44,673 bases of DNA from a virus: positions 1 to 44,673 of the IMG/VR virus record IMGVR_UViG_3300025892_000040; one strand, given 5' to 3'. Under the pieces are notes generated by a model, which did not search any database, was not told the DNA's origin, and was given only the letters and a program-made list of their open reading frames with translations. Every line of letters starts with the position of its first letter. The stretch's first letter is position 1. Positions 10,001 through 16,900 of this stretch are shown piece after piece. The position numbers and the translations under genes were made by a program.

Positions 10001-10452
10001 CTGGCTTTTATATACCGTCATATCAATCCACTTATGTAGGAATATATGTTGCAACTTACGATGCAATAGGTTATACTGGTAGTTATGAGACAACTTACAC
10101 AGGTCTCTATGATGCGGCATATGATTCTGAGTATGAAGCACTGTATGAATCGGCTTATGTGGGTGAGTACGGTGGTGATATTATTACAGCCAACTATGAT
10201 GGGGCATCATATGATGGTGCGGGTTACACTAGTGTCTATGATTCTGGTTACAGTGGAATATTTGAAGGCGCGCCTGGCGCAGGCGGTAATAATCTCAATC
10301 CTCTTGATAAAGAACTGCCTTACGAGGGTGCTATATACACTAGTACATACAGCGGTACTGAGTTTTATTCTGGTGTATACGGCGATAGAGACAATCTGTT
10401 ACAGCCGCCCGTGACTTACGAGATATGGACTCTCTGGTGTAGAGTCGCTTAA
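1012..10452 (+). CDS. giant Tyr-rich tandem-repeat virion protein (3146 aa)
   Basis: The start is GTG at 1012: the in-frame ATG at 988 runs into TAA at 997, and no other upstream ATG is open. Residues ~1-415 form a non-repetitive N-terminal domain resembling, from memory, conserved structural proteins of marine T4-like phages, which probably anchors the protein to the tail. Residues ~417-582 are irregular Y-x-x-x-Y sequence. Three arrays with a 12-residue period follow: residues 583-1218 (YVGAYTGQVPEQ type, 53 units), 1219-2310 (YSRNFEGTYIGQ type, mixed 4- and 8-residue modules) and 2311-2970 (YERQQDITYEGL type, about 55 units). A non-repetitive Gly/Pro/Phe-rich insert of 171 residues interrupts the second array (~1679-1849). 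The C-terminus returns to irregular Tyr repeats and ends in a short unique segment. No signal peptide or enzyme motif is visible. A long fibre or whisker is inferred; the function is not known. Confidence 0.85.
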   Translation: MSSRPFRFSNSLANDGAVKEFLVSEEDWLAYRAGLYLSNITTTEASSLTSGQTANSVDVGTYIDTFYDENAASDPPVTRTRNYTVDVRSVGGGHTNTFRNPVEFPPLCYDDDTIIINVIFDTETAPTGNGFEELQASLTFNTSPAYIVTNVTATPAASNINGNVVTWEKFTNPRLKGQFTATYEISFTQNVGLFQATLDVSSQDSENTPAQVSSSFVGTTRVEDRNAPGASTISHPLYQNNNQIPLQTSSEKRNPVYFDRVRNGLKEMNDNELEVMCARVISNIMQNERPGTYRLSNEAPSADYTAYLENIFTDTRSDGTAITYSIYIKTSDIVPTEIRPLAIKRKNDNVFEALQEMTVPQIDFTLGERSKKVIMDTGIGTYQLRSSAQGAPTDTGVWQPRGKAVDSRLNYDFAGGYEGDRTEEFQYESEYQATYIGTYVASYEGIYVSEYESEYIASYVGTYTTEYEGSYVGEYISGYTGSYISEYVSVYEALYTTSYEGSYLGQYDGAIDVEFFSDKYEGLPVEEVYEQQFYTGTVYDSTYTTTYDSSYTTGYESTYEGIYTGQIEETYEGFYEGDIAEQYIATYVGQVEESYATTYTGQVPEQYTTRYAGQIAEDYVGAYTGQVIEDYTTSYVGQVPEQYETAYTGGVPEQYVGAYTGQVIEDYTTAYVGQVPEQYETAYTGQVPEQYVGAYTGQVPEQYVGAYTGQVPEQYVGAYVGQVEEDYTTAYVGQVPEQYVGAYIGQVPEQYTTGYTGQVPEDYVGAYIGQVPEQYVGAYSGQIPEDYVGSYIGQIPEDYVGAYQGEIPEDYVGSYVGQIAEQYATSYVGQVPEDYIGAYVGQIEEDYVGAYVGQIEEDYVGAYVGQIAEQYTTGYTGQVPEDYVGAYTGQVPEDYVGAYVGQIAEQYATSYVGQIAEDYVGAYTGQVPEQYVTSYVGQVPEDYVGAYVGQVPEQYETAYTGGVPEQYVGAYTGQVPEQYVGAYVGQVPEQYTTSYVGQVEEYYTTAYVGQVPEQYVGAYIGQIAKQYVTSYVGQVPEDYVGAYVGQVPEQYVGAYVGQIEEFYTTGYTGQVPEDYVGAYTGQVPEDYVGAYVGQIPEQYTTSYVGQIPEQYIGAYVGQIEEDYTTSYVGQVPEDYVGAYVGQIPEQYTTAYVGQVPEQYTTSYVGQVEEVYGAEYIGQVPEDYVGSYIGQVPENYLAQYEGQISKPYSAEYTGQVPETYFGTYSRNFEGTYSRNFEGTYGGQYSRDFVGQYSRNFEGNYIGQYARDFVGQYSRNFEGNYIGQYARNFAGTFSRNFEGTYIGQYSRLFAGQYARNFEGNYIGQYSRNFAGVYSRNFEGSYVGQYSRNFAGTYSRNFEGTYGGQYSRDFVGQYARAFIGQYTGTYARNFEGSYSRAFEGNYIGTYSRNFAGNYLNNFAGQYTGAYSRNFLGNYARNFEGSYVGQYSRNFAGNYARNFAGTYTGTYSRNFLGNYARNFSGQYTGTYSRNFLGNYSRNFAGQYTGTYSRNFLGNYARNFSGQYTGTYSRNFLGNYARNFAGQYTGNYARNFAGQYAREFLGNYLGNYARNFTGFYARTFLGAYVGNYSRNFAGNYARNFTGQYTGNYAGNFTGNYARNFAGQYTGNYARNFLGNYARNFAGQYTGNYARNFLGNYARNFAGQYTGQYSRNFSGQYTGQYSRNITNNNTPAGSATITIGLTPNPYVSDEYGYMFGGGSGSISPSSFSFGIPSVTMYNFSKFVPIGAPQNLPIIRVSAGGTHPQFTFTRVQIVGASGTHPTGPYSSPTKNLYTSPSFGSGPAGGYFVSTPPFGPSPLTNWTWSVPYPFGGWTDSFDNPVGTSFGINFFAQSTTSQNFSGQYTGQYSRNFSGQYTGNYARNFAGNYARNFAGQYTGNYARNFAGNYARNFAGQYTGNYARNFAGNYARNFAGTYAGNYARNFLGNYARNFAGAYVGGYARFFLGQYSRNFAGNYLGAYTRNFTGNYSRQFAGQYTGNYARNFAGNYLNNFAGQYTGQYSRNFAGNYLNNFAGQYTGNYARNFAGNYLNNFAGQYTGQYSRNFAGNYLNNFSGQYTGNYARNFLGNYARNFQGTYIGQYSRNFAGNYARQFFGQYTGNYARNFLGNYLNNFSGSYLGSYSRVFIGQYSNNFAGQYTGAYSRNFAGTYSRQFGGNYIGQYSRNFVGQYARNFEGTYTGQYARDFTGEYARNFEGTYTGQYARNFTGNYSRNFEGSYTGQYVRDFVGQYSRNFEGTYTGQYARNFTGTYTRNFEGTYTGQYARNFTGTYSRQFGGNYIGQYSRNFVGQYSRDFIGGYEGFYERTQSITYVGEYERQESVVYQGLYERQQDITYQGLYERSQTIGYQGLYERQQDITYEGLYERQQDITYEGLYERQQDITYTGLYERQQDITYTGFYERQQDATYEGLYERQQDITYEGLYERQQDITYTGLYERTQEITYTGLYERTQGITYTGFYERQQDLTYEGLYERQQDITYTGLYERQQDITYEGLYERQQDITYEGLYERQQDITYSGLYERQQDITYEGLYERQQDITYEGAYERTQEITYEGIYGRTQNITYEGLYERQQDITYEGLYERQQDITYEGAYERTEEITYTGLYERQQDITYEGLYERQQDITYVGLYERTEEITYTGLYERTQGITYEGFYERQQDITYTGLYERQQDITYQGFYERQQDTTYTGLYERQQDITYEGLYERQQDITYTGLYERQQDITYTGLYERQQDITYTGLYERSEEVTYEGLYERQQDITYTGLYERTQGITYEGLYERQQNITYEGLYERQQDITYTGAYERTEEITYEGLYERTEEITYEGLYERTQEITYEGLYGRTQNITYEGLYERQQDITYSGAYERTQEITYEGIYGRTQNITYEGLYERQQDITYSGAYERTQEITYTGLYERQQDITYEGLYERTEGITYTGFYERSQDTTYEGLYTRESPEEYTGFYERESIESYDGEIYETTYTSDYSSAYTSEYESSYLGTYTGFYIPSYQSTYVGIYVATYDAIGYTGSYETTYTGLYDAAYDSEYEALYESAYVGEYGGDIITANYDGASYDGAGYTSVYDSGYSGIFEGAPGAGGNNLNPLDKELPYEGAIYTSTYSGTEFYSGVYGDRDNLLQPPVTYEIWTLWCRVA
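2758..4665 (+). repeat. tandem array 1: 53 x 36 bp (12-residue Y-x-x-x-Y-x-G-Q-x-x-E-x)
   Basis: I counted 53 consecutive units by translation with no length change: 53 x 36 bp exactly spans 2758-4665. Consensus is Y-[VT]-[GT]-[AS]-Y-[VT]-G-Q-[VI]-[PAE]-E-[QD]. Many units encode the same residues with different codons, so the protein sequence is conserved more than the DNA. Confidence 0.95.
4666..7941 (+). repeat. tandem array 2: Y-[SA]-R-N-F-x-G-x / Y-x-G-x modules
   Basis: The array is built of 8-residue modules (YARNFAGN, YSRNFEGT, YLNNFAGQ) and 4-residue modules (YTGQ, YIGQ). Combinations give 12- or 20-residue higher-order repeats, and module lengths are always multiples of four. It contains a near-perfect tandem 60-bp duplication (4745-4799 equals 4805-4859) and is interrupted by a non-repeat insert at 6045-6557. 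Confidence 0.92.
6006..6596 (+). repeat. 39-bp direct repeat flanking a 513-bp in-frame insert in array 2
   Basis: Bases 6006-6044 are identical to 6558-6596. The sequence between them (6045-6557, 171 codons) has no Tyr repeat. It encodes a Gly/Ser/Pro/aromatic-rich segment with motifs such as 'GYMFGGGSGSISPSSFSFG' and 'NWTWSVPYPFGGW'. The displacement of 552 bp is 184 codons, so the frame and the four-residue repeat phase are both kept. It looks like a discrete domain placed inside the array. Confidence 0.85.
7942..9921 (+). repeat. tandem array 3: about 55 x 36 bp (YERQQDITYEGL type)
   Basis: The array has fifty-five consecutive 12-residue units and exactly fills 7942-9921. Consensus is Y-E-R-[QT]-[QE]-[DE]-I-T-Y-[ET]-G-[LAF]. 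Variants include YERTQEITYEG, YERTEEITYTG and YGRTQNITYEG. Identical peptides are spelled with many different synonymous codons. A 50-bp stretch at 8674-8723 recurs exactly at 9610-9659, indicating more recent internal copying. Confidence 0.95.
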
Positions 10453-10464
10453 TGAGGAAGATCA

Positions 10465-10908
10465 ATGAATCACTATTATTACCAAGACAATGCGTTTTGG
10501 ACCAATGATACAAAGACCGCTCTTAAATGCATTAGAGTCAGTAGACTAGAGAACGGCAAAGAAAAAACTGAAGTATTAACCAGCGAACAAGGCGATGGTA
10601 TTTGGGATTCTATCATTAGTGAATTAACCATTCCTGGTATTGATGCATCAAGTGAAAAGCGAAGACAAGAGAAAGAGAATAGTCGTGCCACTCAAATCGT
10701 TCGGGACGAGCAACAAAAGCAAGCCAAAAAACTAGAATCGTTATTTGACCTCAAGATAAAAGCGTTTGAGATAGAAGCAATTAAGAATTGTGAGAACAGA
10801 AAACTCCGTTCTAAATTACGCCGAGCAGAAAATGAAGTTGAAATGAATGCCCTTGCGACTTTAATTATTGCTATTGATATGGGCATATTGGAAGATCCAG
10901 ATGTCTGA
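10465..10908 (+). CDS. conserved small phage protein with helical C-terminus (unknown function)
   Basis: The protein has 147 residues and begins 12 nt after the giant gene, with a GAGGAAG ribosome binding site 7 nt upstream of ATG. The N-terminal ~55 residues look like a small beta domain (MNHYYYQDNAFWTND). From about residue 65 the chain is charged and helical (RRQEKENSRATQIVRDEQQ; KAFEIEAIKNCENRKLRSK) and likely coiled-coil. From memory it resembles a small protein found near fibre genes in other marine T4-like phages. No catalytic motif is seen. Its stop overlaps the glycosyltransferase start (ATGTCTGA), suggesting co-translation with the modification genes that follow. Confidence 0.7.
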   Translation: MNHYYYQDNAFWTNDTKTALKCIRVSRLENGKEKTEVLTSEQGDGIWDSIISELTIPGIDASSEKRRQEKENSRATQIVRDEQQKQAKKLESLFDLKIKAFEIEAIKNCENRKLRSKLRRAENEVEMNALATLIIAIDMGILEDPDV

Positions 10909-11644
10909 AGGTTATGTTGTTGTAGCGTCAACCAAAAAACTGTTTTACGATATGGCAATCAATCTGATTGATTCTATCAAAGATTTTCATCCTGACGCTC
11001 AGTGCGCACTCTTTACTGAAGAAAGATTTCTTGATGGTAAAGAAAAAATAGTGGATCATCTGGGCTTCATTGAAGATCATAAGCGTTCCAAACTCAAAGG
11101 TATGGCAATGAGTCCATACGACAAGACGTTTTATATTGATGCCGACTGTGAAGTTGAGCATGAAGACATTGCAAAAGTTTTTGATGAATTGAAAGACAAT
11201 GATTTAGTTTTTACCGGCTTGCCCGAAGACCGACACTATTGTTATGCAGAGGTATTTTTTGAGGGGGCGCGAAAGCCTGATGGAAAACCCGGCGGCTTTG
11301 ATCTGTGTGGTGGTGTGTGTTTGTATGATATGACTAACCCGCTTGTACGAGAATTTATGAAAGAGTGGTATGAACTGACCGTAGAACAATATGCGGGCAG
11401 ATGGTGGCCGACGAAAGCAGACGGCACTGAAGATCTAGAGAATTATCCACAATCATTCAAACGATGGGATCAATTCTCACTCTGGTGGTTGGTCAACAAA
11501 GTACCCAAGTACAAAGATCTCAAGGTAAGTATTTTTGAAGACGATGCGAGATGGAATTATTTCAATGGATACTTGTATAAGCACAACCAAGATCCAGTTG
11601 TCATAAGGCACTACTCTAATATACAAATGAAAAGAGACCAATGA
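10901..11644 (+). CDS. GT-A-fold glycosyltransferase (GT8/glycogenin-like)
   Basis: The protein has 247 residues and is cytosolic. The N-terminal 'GYVVVASTKKLFYDMAINLIDS' segment fits the nucleotide-sugar binding start of a GT-A domain. 'YIDADCEV' at residues ~77-84 supplies the DxD metal/nucleotide motif (D79, D81). 'CGGVCLYD' (~130-140), 'RWDQFSLWWLV' (~190-200) and a late 'VIRHYSN' match the acceptor loop, DQ helix and C-terminal His region of GT8-like enzymes. An upstream in-frame ATG at 10868 exists, but the ATG at 10901 fits better: it has a GGAAG site and overlaps the preceding stop by 8 nt. The downstream oxygenase-like gene overlaps by ATGA. Substrate is unknown; modification of virion fibres or host glycans is possible. 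Confidence 0.75.
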   Translation: MSEGYVVVASTKKLFYDMAINLIDSIKDFHPDAQCALFTEERFLDGKEKIVDHLGFIEDHKRSKLKGMAMSPYDKTFYIDADCEVEHEDIAKVFDELKDNDLVFTGLPEDRHYCYAEVFFEGARKPDGKPGGFDLCGGVCLYDMTNPLVREFMKEWYELTVEQYAGRWWPTKADGTEDLENYPQSFKRWDQFSLWWLVNKVPKYKDLKVSIFEDDARWNYFNGYLYKHNQDPVVIRHYSNIQMKRDQ

Positions 11645-12330
11645 ATCATAGTTTCAGAAAAGGAATGCAAGACATTCCGCTCAATAATTATGCTTTAAGC
11701 AAACTCAAAGAAGTAGAGTGGTTAATAACAGATGACAACTATCTAGTAACAGAACCTACTTGTTGGAATCAGAGACACGAACAAGAACGGTTTACTTCTG
11801 ACGAAGAATTGTTTAAAATAATGGAGATGGGACGAGGTCATGACGGCTTTCCCGAAGCCATTTATGGTTACTCCATGACAAACAATTTAAAGTTTAAACC
11901 CGACAGCACTAGTGCACAAAAGGCAGAGTTTGGCAAGCGTGTTCAGAGTATGATGAGCAATATCATGCTTTCTTTTAACTTCAAGACCAACGCTTTGTTC
12001 ACTGTCTATCCTCCTGGTGGATATATCTCGTGGCATAACAACGCAAACGCACCCGCATACAATTTTATATTTACATGGTCTGAGACTGGCGATGGTTGGT
12101 TCAAGTATTGGGACATGGAGAAGAAAGCGATTGTGACAATGCATGATACTCCGGGATGGCAATGCAAGGCAGGTTTCTTTGGTGCCTATTCACATGGTGA
12201 AGAGCATTTGTTTTATCATGCCGCATCAACAAATTGCACGAGAATGACCGTTGCCTTCACACTTTCCCGCGATGAAACATCGTTAAATTGGCAAGATGAC
12301 ATCATTGAAGAGATAAGTTCTTATAAATAA
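11641..12330 (+). CDS. 2OG-Fe(II) oxygenase-like (cupin-fold) protein with HxN variant
   Basis: The protein has 229 residues. The segment 'YPPGGYISWHNNANAPAYN' contains H132-x-N134. It is followed by beta strands, 'YSHGEEHLFYHAAS' with H193, and R201 eight residues later. This matches the HxD...H...R order of 2-oxoglutarate/iron dioxygenases, with Asn replacing the usual metal-binding Asp. Families with a 'GWHTNxNAP'-type motif occur in marine viral sequences (from memory), so the substitution may be a family trait. The start ATG overlaps the glycosyltransferase stop (ATGA), so the two are probably made together. A hydroxylase acting on a protein or small molecule is the best inference. A non-catalytic cupin is the alternative. 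Confidence 0.6.
   Translation: MNHSFRKGMQDIPLNNYALSKLKEVEWLITDDNYLVTEPTCWNQRHEQERFTSDEELFKIMEMGRGHDGFPEAIYGYSMTNNLKFKPDSTSAQKAEFGKRVQSMMSNIMLSFNFKTNALFTVYPPGGYISWHNNANAPAYNFIFTWSETGDGWFKYWDMEKKAIVTMHDTPGWQCKAGFFGAYSHGEEHLFYHAASTNCTRMTVAFTLSRDETSLNWQDDIIEEISSYK
12322..12329 (+). promoter_or_regulatory. T4-type late promoter element TATAAATA
   Basis: An exact TATAAATA overlaps the TAA stop of the oxygenase-like gene and lies 30 nt upstream of the next ATG at 12359. This is the typical distance for a T4 late promoter followed by a short leader. Confidence 0.75.
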
Positions 12331-12358
12331 AACCATAGTAATATGGAAATTATAAGAC

Positions 12359-12709
12359 ATGGCACACTATGAAGATCTAACGATAGATCAAGGCACAGAT
12401 GTTGCAATAGAAATCTACTTGGTTAATCCAGACGGCACTAAGAAAGACCTCACTGCACACACCGCTGCCGCTTCCATGGCTACCAGGTATGATGCGCCAG
12501 CGGGTGAAAAGATCGCCTTCACTGCCGCGATAGGATCACCCGCAACAGATGGCATAGTAAATCTATCACTTACCAATACAGAATCTCAGGCATTAAATCC
12601 TAAAAAACGTTATGTATATGATGTAGAAATATCTGTGGGCTCCGATCCAGTAGTTGTGGAGAGAGTTCTACAGGGGAAAATAACCGTTTCTCCTTCTGTC
12701 ACTGAGTAA
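12359..12709 (+). CDS. small Ig/beta-sandwich fibre-associated protein (LTIDQG family)
   Basis: The protein has 116 residues and starts with 'HYEDLTIDQGTDVAIEIYL', then 'LTAHTAAASMATRY', and ends with 'YVYDVEISVG...VVVERVLQGKITVSPSVT'. This order is typical of short beta-sandwich proteins found beside tail-fibre genes in many phages (from memory: DQG near the N-terminus, G-x-[IV]-x-[VL]-x-P near the end). It is the first gene after a late promoter, and the next gene starts 3 nt after its stop. It probably forms part of a fibre or of its attachment. No enzyme motif is present. Confidence 0.7.
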   Translation: MAHYEDLTIDQGTDVAIEIYLVNPDGTKKDLTAHTAAASMATRYDAPAGEKIAFTAAIGSPATDGIVNLSLTNTESQALNPKKRYVYDVEISVGSDPVVVERVLQGKITVSPSVTE

Positions 12710-12712
12710 CGT

Positions 12713-13885
12713 ATGACAGATATCCGTGTTGATAAGATACTTGTAGGTTCACCTAGTTATAAAGTTTTAGTTGGTGAAACAACCAAAGTAGAAAAAATTG
12801 TTGTAGGTGTTCCTTTATCCACAATAACAATTGGTCCTTATGTTGATATTGATAACATAGTAGGGCTAGACACTTCGGGTGCGACCGACGGTGGAGTTAT
12901 TACTTATGACTCCGATGCTGGTGGGTATATTGTTACTGACAGTCCTGTTCTAGAGGTAGATGGCAAGACATATCCTAGTGATAGTGATCATACAAACATT
13001 CTTATCCGAAGATCAGGCACTCAAGGTGAGCCTGTCATTCTTCAGCAAGGCGAGATAGCATATTCTTACCTTGTTGACAATGCGACTGATGGTTTTGGTA
13101 ATGGTGGTGATAGATTATATATCGCCACAGGTGCCAACAATGACAGCGGTTACTCTACCAATATAGAAACAATTGGTGGTAAATACTTTACAGATCTGCT
13201 GAATCATCAACAGGGTACTTTGACAGCAAACAGTGCACTGATTACAGACGCAAACAAAACCCTTGATCAGATTCTAGCAGATAGTGCCACGTTTGTCAAC
13301 ATGCGGGCATCAGGCGCAGTTTATACACCTGAAATTATTTTAACACAATCGTTTATCACCTCTGACTCAGCAATGCTTCGTGACGGCACGGGTGCGCCTT
13401 ATCTCACTTGGTCCGACGGACTGAGCGGGCAACTAGCCAAAGGGTTAGCAGGATATTACGACGGCAAGCAAGCATTTTATTCAGACTCCGCAAATAATCC
13501 CATTACGGATTCTGATCATATTGGTATTACTGCACCCAACTTTGTAAAAACACTAGGATGGCTGGAAGGTAAGAGCCTTTATATAAATGAAAATGCAATC
13601 ATCACCGGTAATTTAACAGTTAATGGTGACCAAACGAATCTTAATACCGGTAAAGTATTAATAACTGATAAAAGAATTATCCTTGCCAACAATATACCAA
13701 CAGCACGAGACGCTGATCAAAGTGGTATTGCATTAGGAGATTCAAACACACCTATTGCCACAATCACTTACGTCAATAACGGTATAGACTCAGCGAGTTG
13801 GACGTTTGATCCTGGCATTATAGCGCCGTTTATTAAAGTAGAGAACTTAGAGTTCGCAGTCATTGACTGTGGAAAATACGCATAA
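12713..13885 (+). CDS. tail-fibre-like structural protein
   Basis: The protein has 390 residues. Residues ~1-45 carry short VGxP repeats (KILVGSPSYKVLVGET; KIVVGVPLSTITIGP). The middle holds a conserved fibre segment with 'LQQGEIAYSYLVDN', 'GNGGDRLYIATG' and 'IGGKYFTDLLNH'. The C-terminal part has the 'ITGNLTVNGDQTNLNTGKVLI' type motif shared with the fibre at 22657, followed by a short beta domain. No catalytic motif or signal peptide is present. The gene lies between two fibre-associated genes in the same transcription unit. A distal or accessory tail fibre is inferred. Confidence 0.7.
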   Translation: MTDIRVDKILVGSPSYKVLVGETTKVEKIVVGVPLSTITIGPYVDIDNIVGLDTSGATDGGVITYDSDAGGYIVTDSPVLEVDGKTYPSDSDHTNILIRRSGTQGEPVILQQGEIAYSYLVDNATDGFGNGGDRLYIATGANNDSGYSTNIETIGGKYFTDLLNHQQGTLTANSALITDANKTLDQILADSATFVNMRASGAVYTPEIILTQSFITSDSAMLRDGTGAPYLTWSDGLSGQLAKGLAGYYDGKQAFYSDSANNPITDSDHIGITAPNFVKTLGWLEGKSLYINENAIITGNLTVNGDQTNLNTGKVLITDKRIILANNIPTARDADQSGIALGDSNTPIATITYVNNGIDSASWTFDPGIIAPFIKVENLEFAVIDCGKYA

Positions 13886-13888
13886 ATA
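13881..13888 (+). promoter_or_regulatory. late promoter-like element CATAAATA
   Basis: CATAAATA, one base from TATAAATA, overlaps the TAA stop of the preceding gene and lies 29 nt upstream of the giant fibre start at 13917. Position and context match the other late promoters here; the first-base deviation lowers confidence. Confidence 0.55.
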
Positions 13889-13916
13889 AAGAATAATATT
13901 TCAGAAGAACCCTGAT

Positions 13917-16900
13917 ATGGCAGCACGTAAAAAAATATTATTGCCTAGAAGCGATATTCCTAACCGAGCACCGACGGTCAACGAGATTGATTACGGTGAA
14001 ATTGCTATCAATACGCATGATGGCAAGGCGTTTATCAAGCGCGATCAAAACGGTGAGGTAACAATAGAATCAATCGGTTCTGAACAGGTTGAGAATGTTT
14101 ATTACGTCTCTAAATCAGGAGTTTACGGTAACGACGGTCGATCATTGATGAACTCAATGAAGACACTAGACTCGGCTGTTGCCACTGTGTTGACCAAGCA
14201 AGGCTTTAAGTTTGATAAAATTACGTGTGAACGTGACACGCAGTTAATCATGGACGCTGTCCGTTATGACATGGTATTAGAAACAAACTTTAACTCTGTT
14301 AATGCTGGACTCGCATATAAAAGAGGCAACGCCGGCAAAGTAACAACTGAACAGAAGTATCAGACTCGCCGAGCAATCAATGAAGAACGTGTTGGCATGT
14401 TATCAGCGCCTCTGGTGGCATCAAATCCAACTGCAACAGCACGAGTAGGTGCAGGCTTTACAGAACTTATTGACATTTTCTATGACGGTGAGCCTGATGA
14501 TTATTACTTTACAAATCCACCTATAGAGTCACAGACAGACGCAAACAATGCATCACAAATTCTTCAAGAGAACAGAGCGGCGATTCAAGATGCTGTACTG
14601 TCCTATCTGAACAATGCCAATCTAGATCCTTATGACTCTGCTAAATGCGAAAGAGATATAGGATTGATTCTTGATGCAGTCGTGGATGATCTGATAACAA
14701 CGTCTGACTATAGAACTATTACTGCCGCAAATGCATATCTTCGTGCAAACTCTGCCTATGTGTTGAGTGATCAGTTTGAAATGACTGTGGCGGCATTAGA
14801 GTTTGCGAAGGGTCAAGTACAGTCTCTTGTTGGTGTACCAAGTGATGCGCTTATTGCTACGTTCTTTGATCGGGTAATTAATGTTGTCAATGGAACAACG
14901 ACAACTTATCCTGCTCCAACATATCCTACGACTGGTACTGCTACGTATCAAACGGCTGATAGAATTACGGCAAGTGCGGCACTGATAACAAATCGTGCGA
15001 CTCTTGTATCAGACACTACGGCATATATTACTGCCAACTATCCTACTTTAGACTACGACTCAGCGGCATGTGAAAGAGACGTTGGTTATATTATAGATGC
15101 TTTAGCGCACGATGTCAAGTACGGTGGTAATGGTGGAACACGAGTAAACGCAGAGGCTTACTTTGTTGGCACAGAGTCACAGTTAGGCTTTGGTGAAGGC
15201 ACTGCCACAATTGCGGCTTATAATGATCTAAAAACACGAATTAATGTTGTTGTTACTACCGCACCTGAGCAAACTGATATCGGTGCTCTGATAGACGAAA
15301 TCACGGGTGTTATTACTGCGGGTGATCTGACTGGTTTGTCGGCACCTGTTGCGATTGATCTAGATGGTTATCTCAGTGGTGTTCTCAGCGAAAGAACGAT
15401 AATTCTAACCAACAAGTCTACGATTGAAGATGATACAATTGAGTATGTGGATGATAACTGGGCAATCAAGAACACTAATATCAAGTCATACGATGCTGGT
15501 AAGTGTTCACGAGATGTAGGTATTATTCTCGATGCCGTCCGAAGAGACTTTATTTTAGGAACAGACTACTGGACGATTACCGCAGGTAACTCATATCTTC
15601 GTGCGAATACAGCATACTTGAAATCTGAACAGAATTATGCTACTATTGAAGCAGTAAAGTTCGCAAGAGACACTGTTAAGACACTACAGAATGGAATCCC
15701 AGCAACCAATGTTTTCAGTTCAGTTCAGCAGACCACACTTGATACTTTATTTGAGCGTGTTATTGATGTTATTGACGGCACAGTTACCACTCCAATTACA
15801 GCGATCACGTATCCAACAGCAGGCGATTATGCATCGGTGGCAGGTAGAGCCACGCAATCAGCAAATATTATAACATCAAGAACTACTCTTGTCAACAACT
15901 TAACGTCATTTGTTTCAACTACGTATCCTACATTTACTTACGACCAAGCGGCATGTGAGGCAGACACAGGCTTTATCATTGACGGCTTGGTGGCAGACTT
16001 ACTGTACGGTGGTAACACAGCAACAAGACAGGCGGCATTTGCTTATTATGTCGGTGCTGTATCTCAGTTAGGTGCTGGCGAAGAGAAAGTAACGATTGCG
16101 GCATACAACAATTTGGCTACAGACATCAAAGCCCTCGTTGGTGTCACCGAAGATGCTCGGGTAGATGAACTCATAGCAATCATCACCACGGTGATTGAAG
16201 AAGGTGACACGTCCAGTCTTCTTCTCAATGAAGTAGAAATAACAACAACAGGGTTGACAACTACCGAATATGATGTTATACTAAGTGAAACGCCTGATAT
16301 ACAGACTGCTACACTTGCATTCGTAGATAAAACATTCATACCAGAACTACCAGATTACGATCAAGTTAAATGTTATCGTGACGTAGGTCTCATCCTAGAT
16401 GCTGTAAAACGAGATCTGATTACAGGATCTACTTACAACACCATCACTGCGGGTTTCTCATATCTTCGTGCCAATGCGTCTTATGTCCAATCGGATCAGT
16501 TAGAAAAGACGCTTAAAGGTATTAATTATGCCCGAGATGAAGTCAAGAAACTAGTTGGTGCGTCCGATGCAAGTATCGATATATTGTTTGCACGAGTCAC
16601 CGATGTTCTCAATGGAATTGTAACCACTTACGAAACACCAACTTATACTGCTCCTGGTGGTACTCACGACGGTTCACTAGGCGGAGACAGGATTACTGCG
16701 GTATCAAATCTTCAAACCAATCGATCGGCTGCTGTAACCGCTCTTATTGATTATATTGATCTAGAATATCCTGCACTTGAGTATGACACAAATAAATGTA
16801 AGCGAGACGCAGGTTATATTATTGACGCCATATGTCACGATCTTCTTTATAGTGGTAACACTGCCGCAAGACAGAACGCCGCTTCATACTACGTAGGCAG

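Noticed and set aside
10868-10900. Upstream ATG for the glycosyltransferase
   Set aside because: It would lie within the preceding gene by 41 nt, adds residues (MLLIWAYWKIQ) not typical of the GT-A start, and has no ribosome binding site as good as that of ATG 10901.
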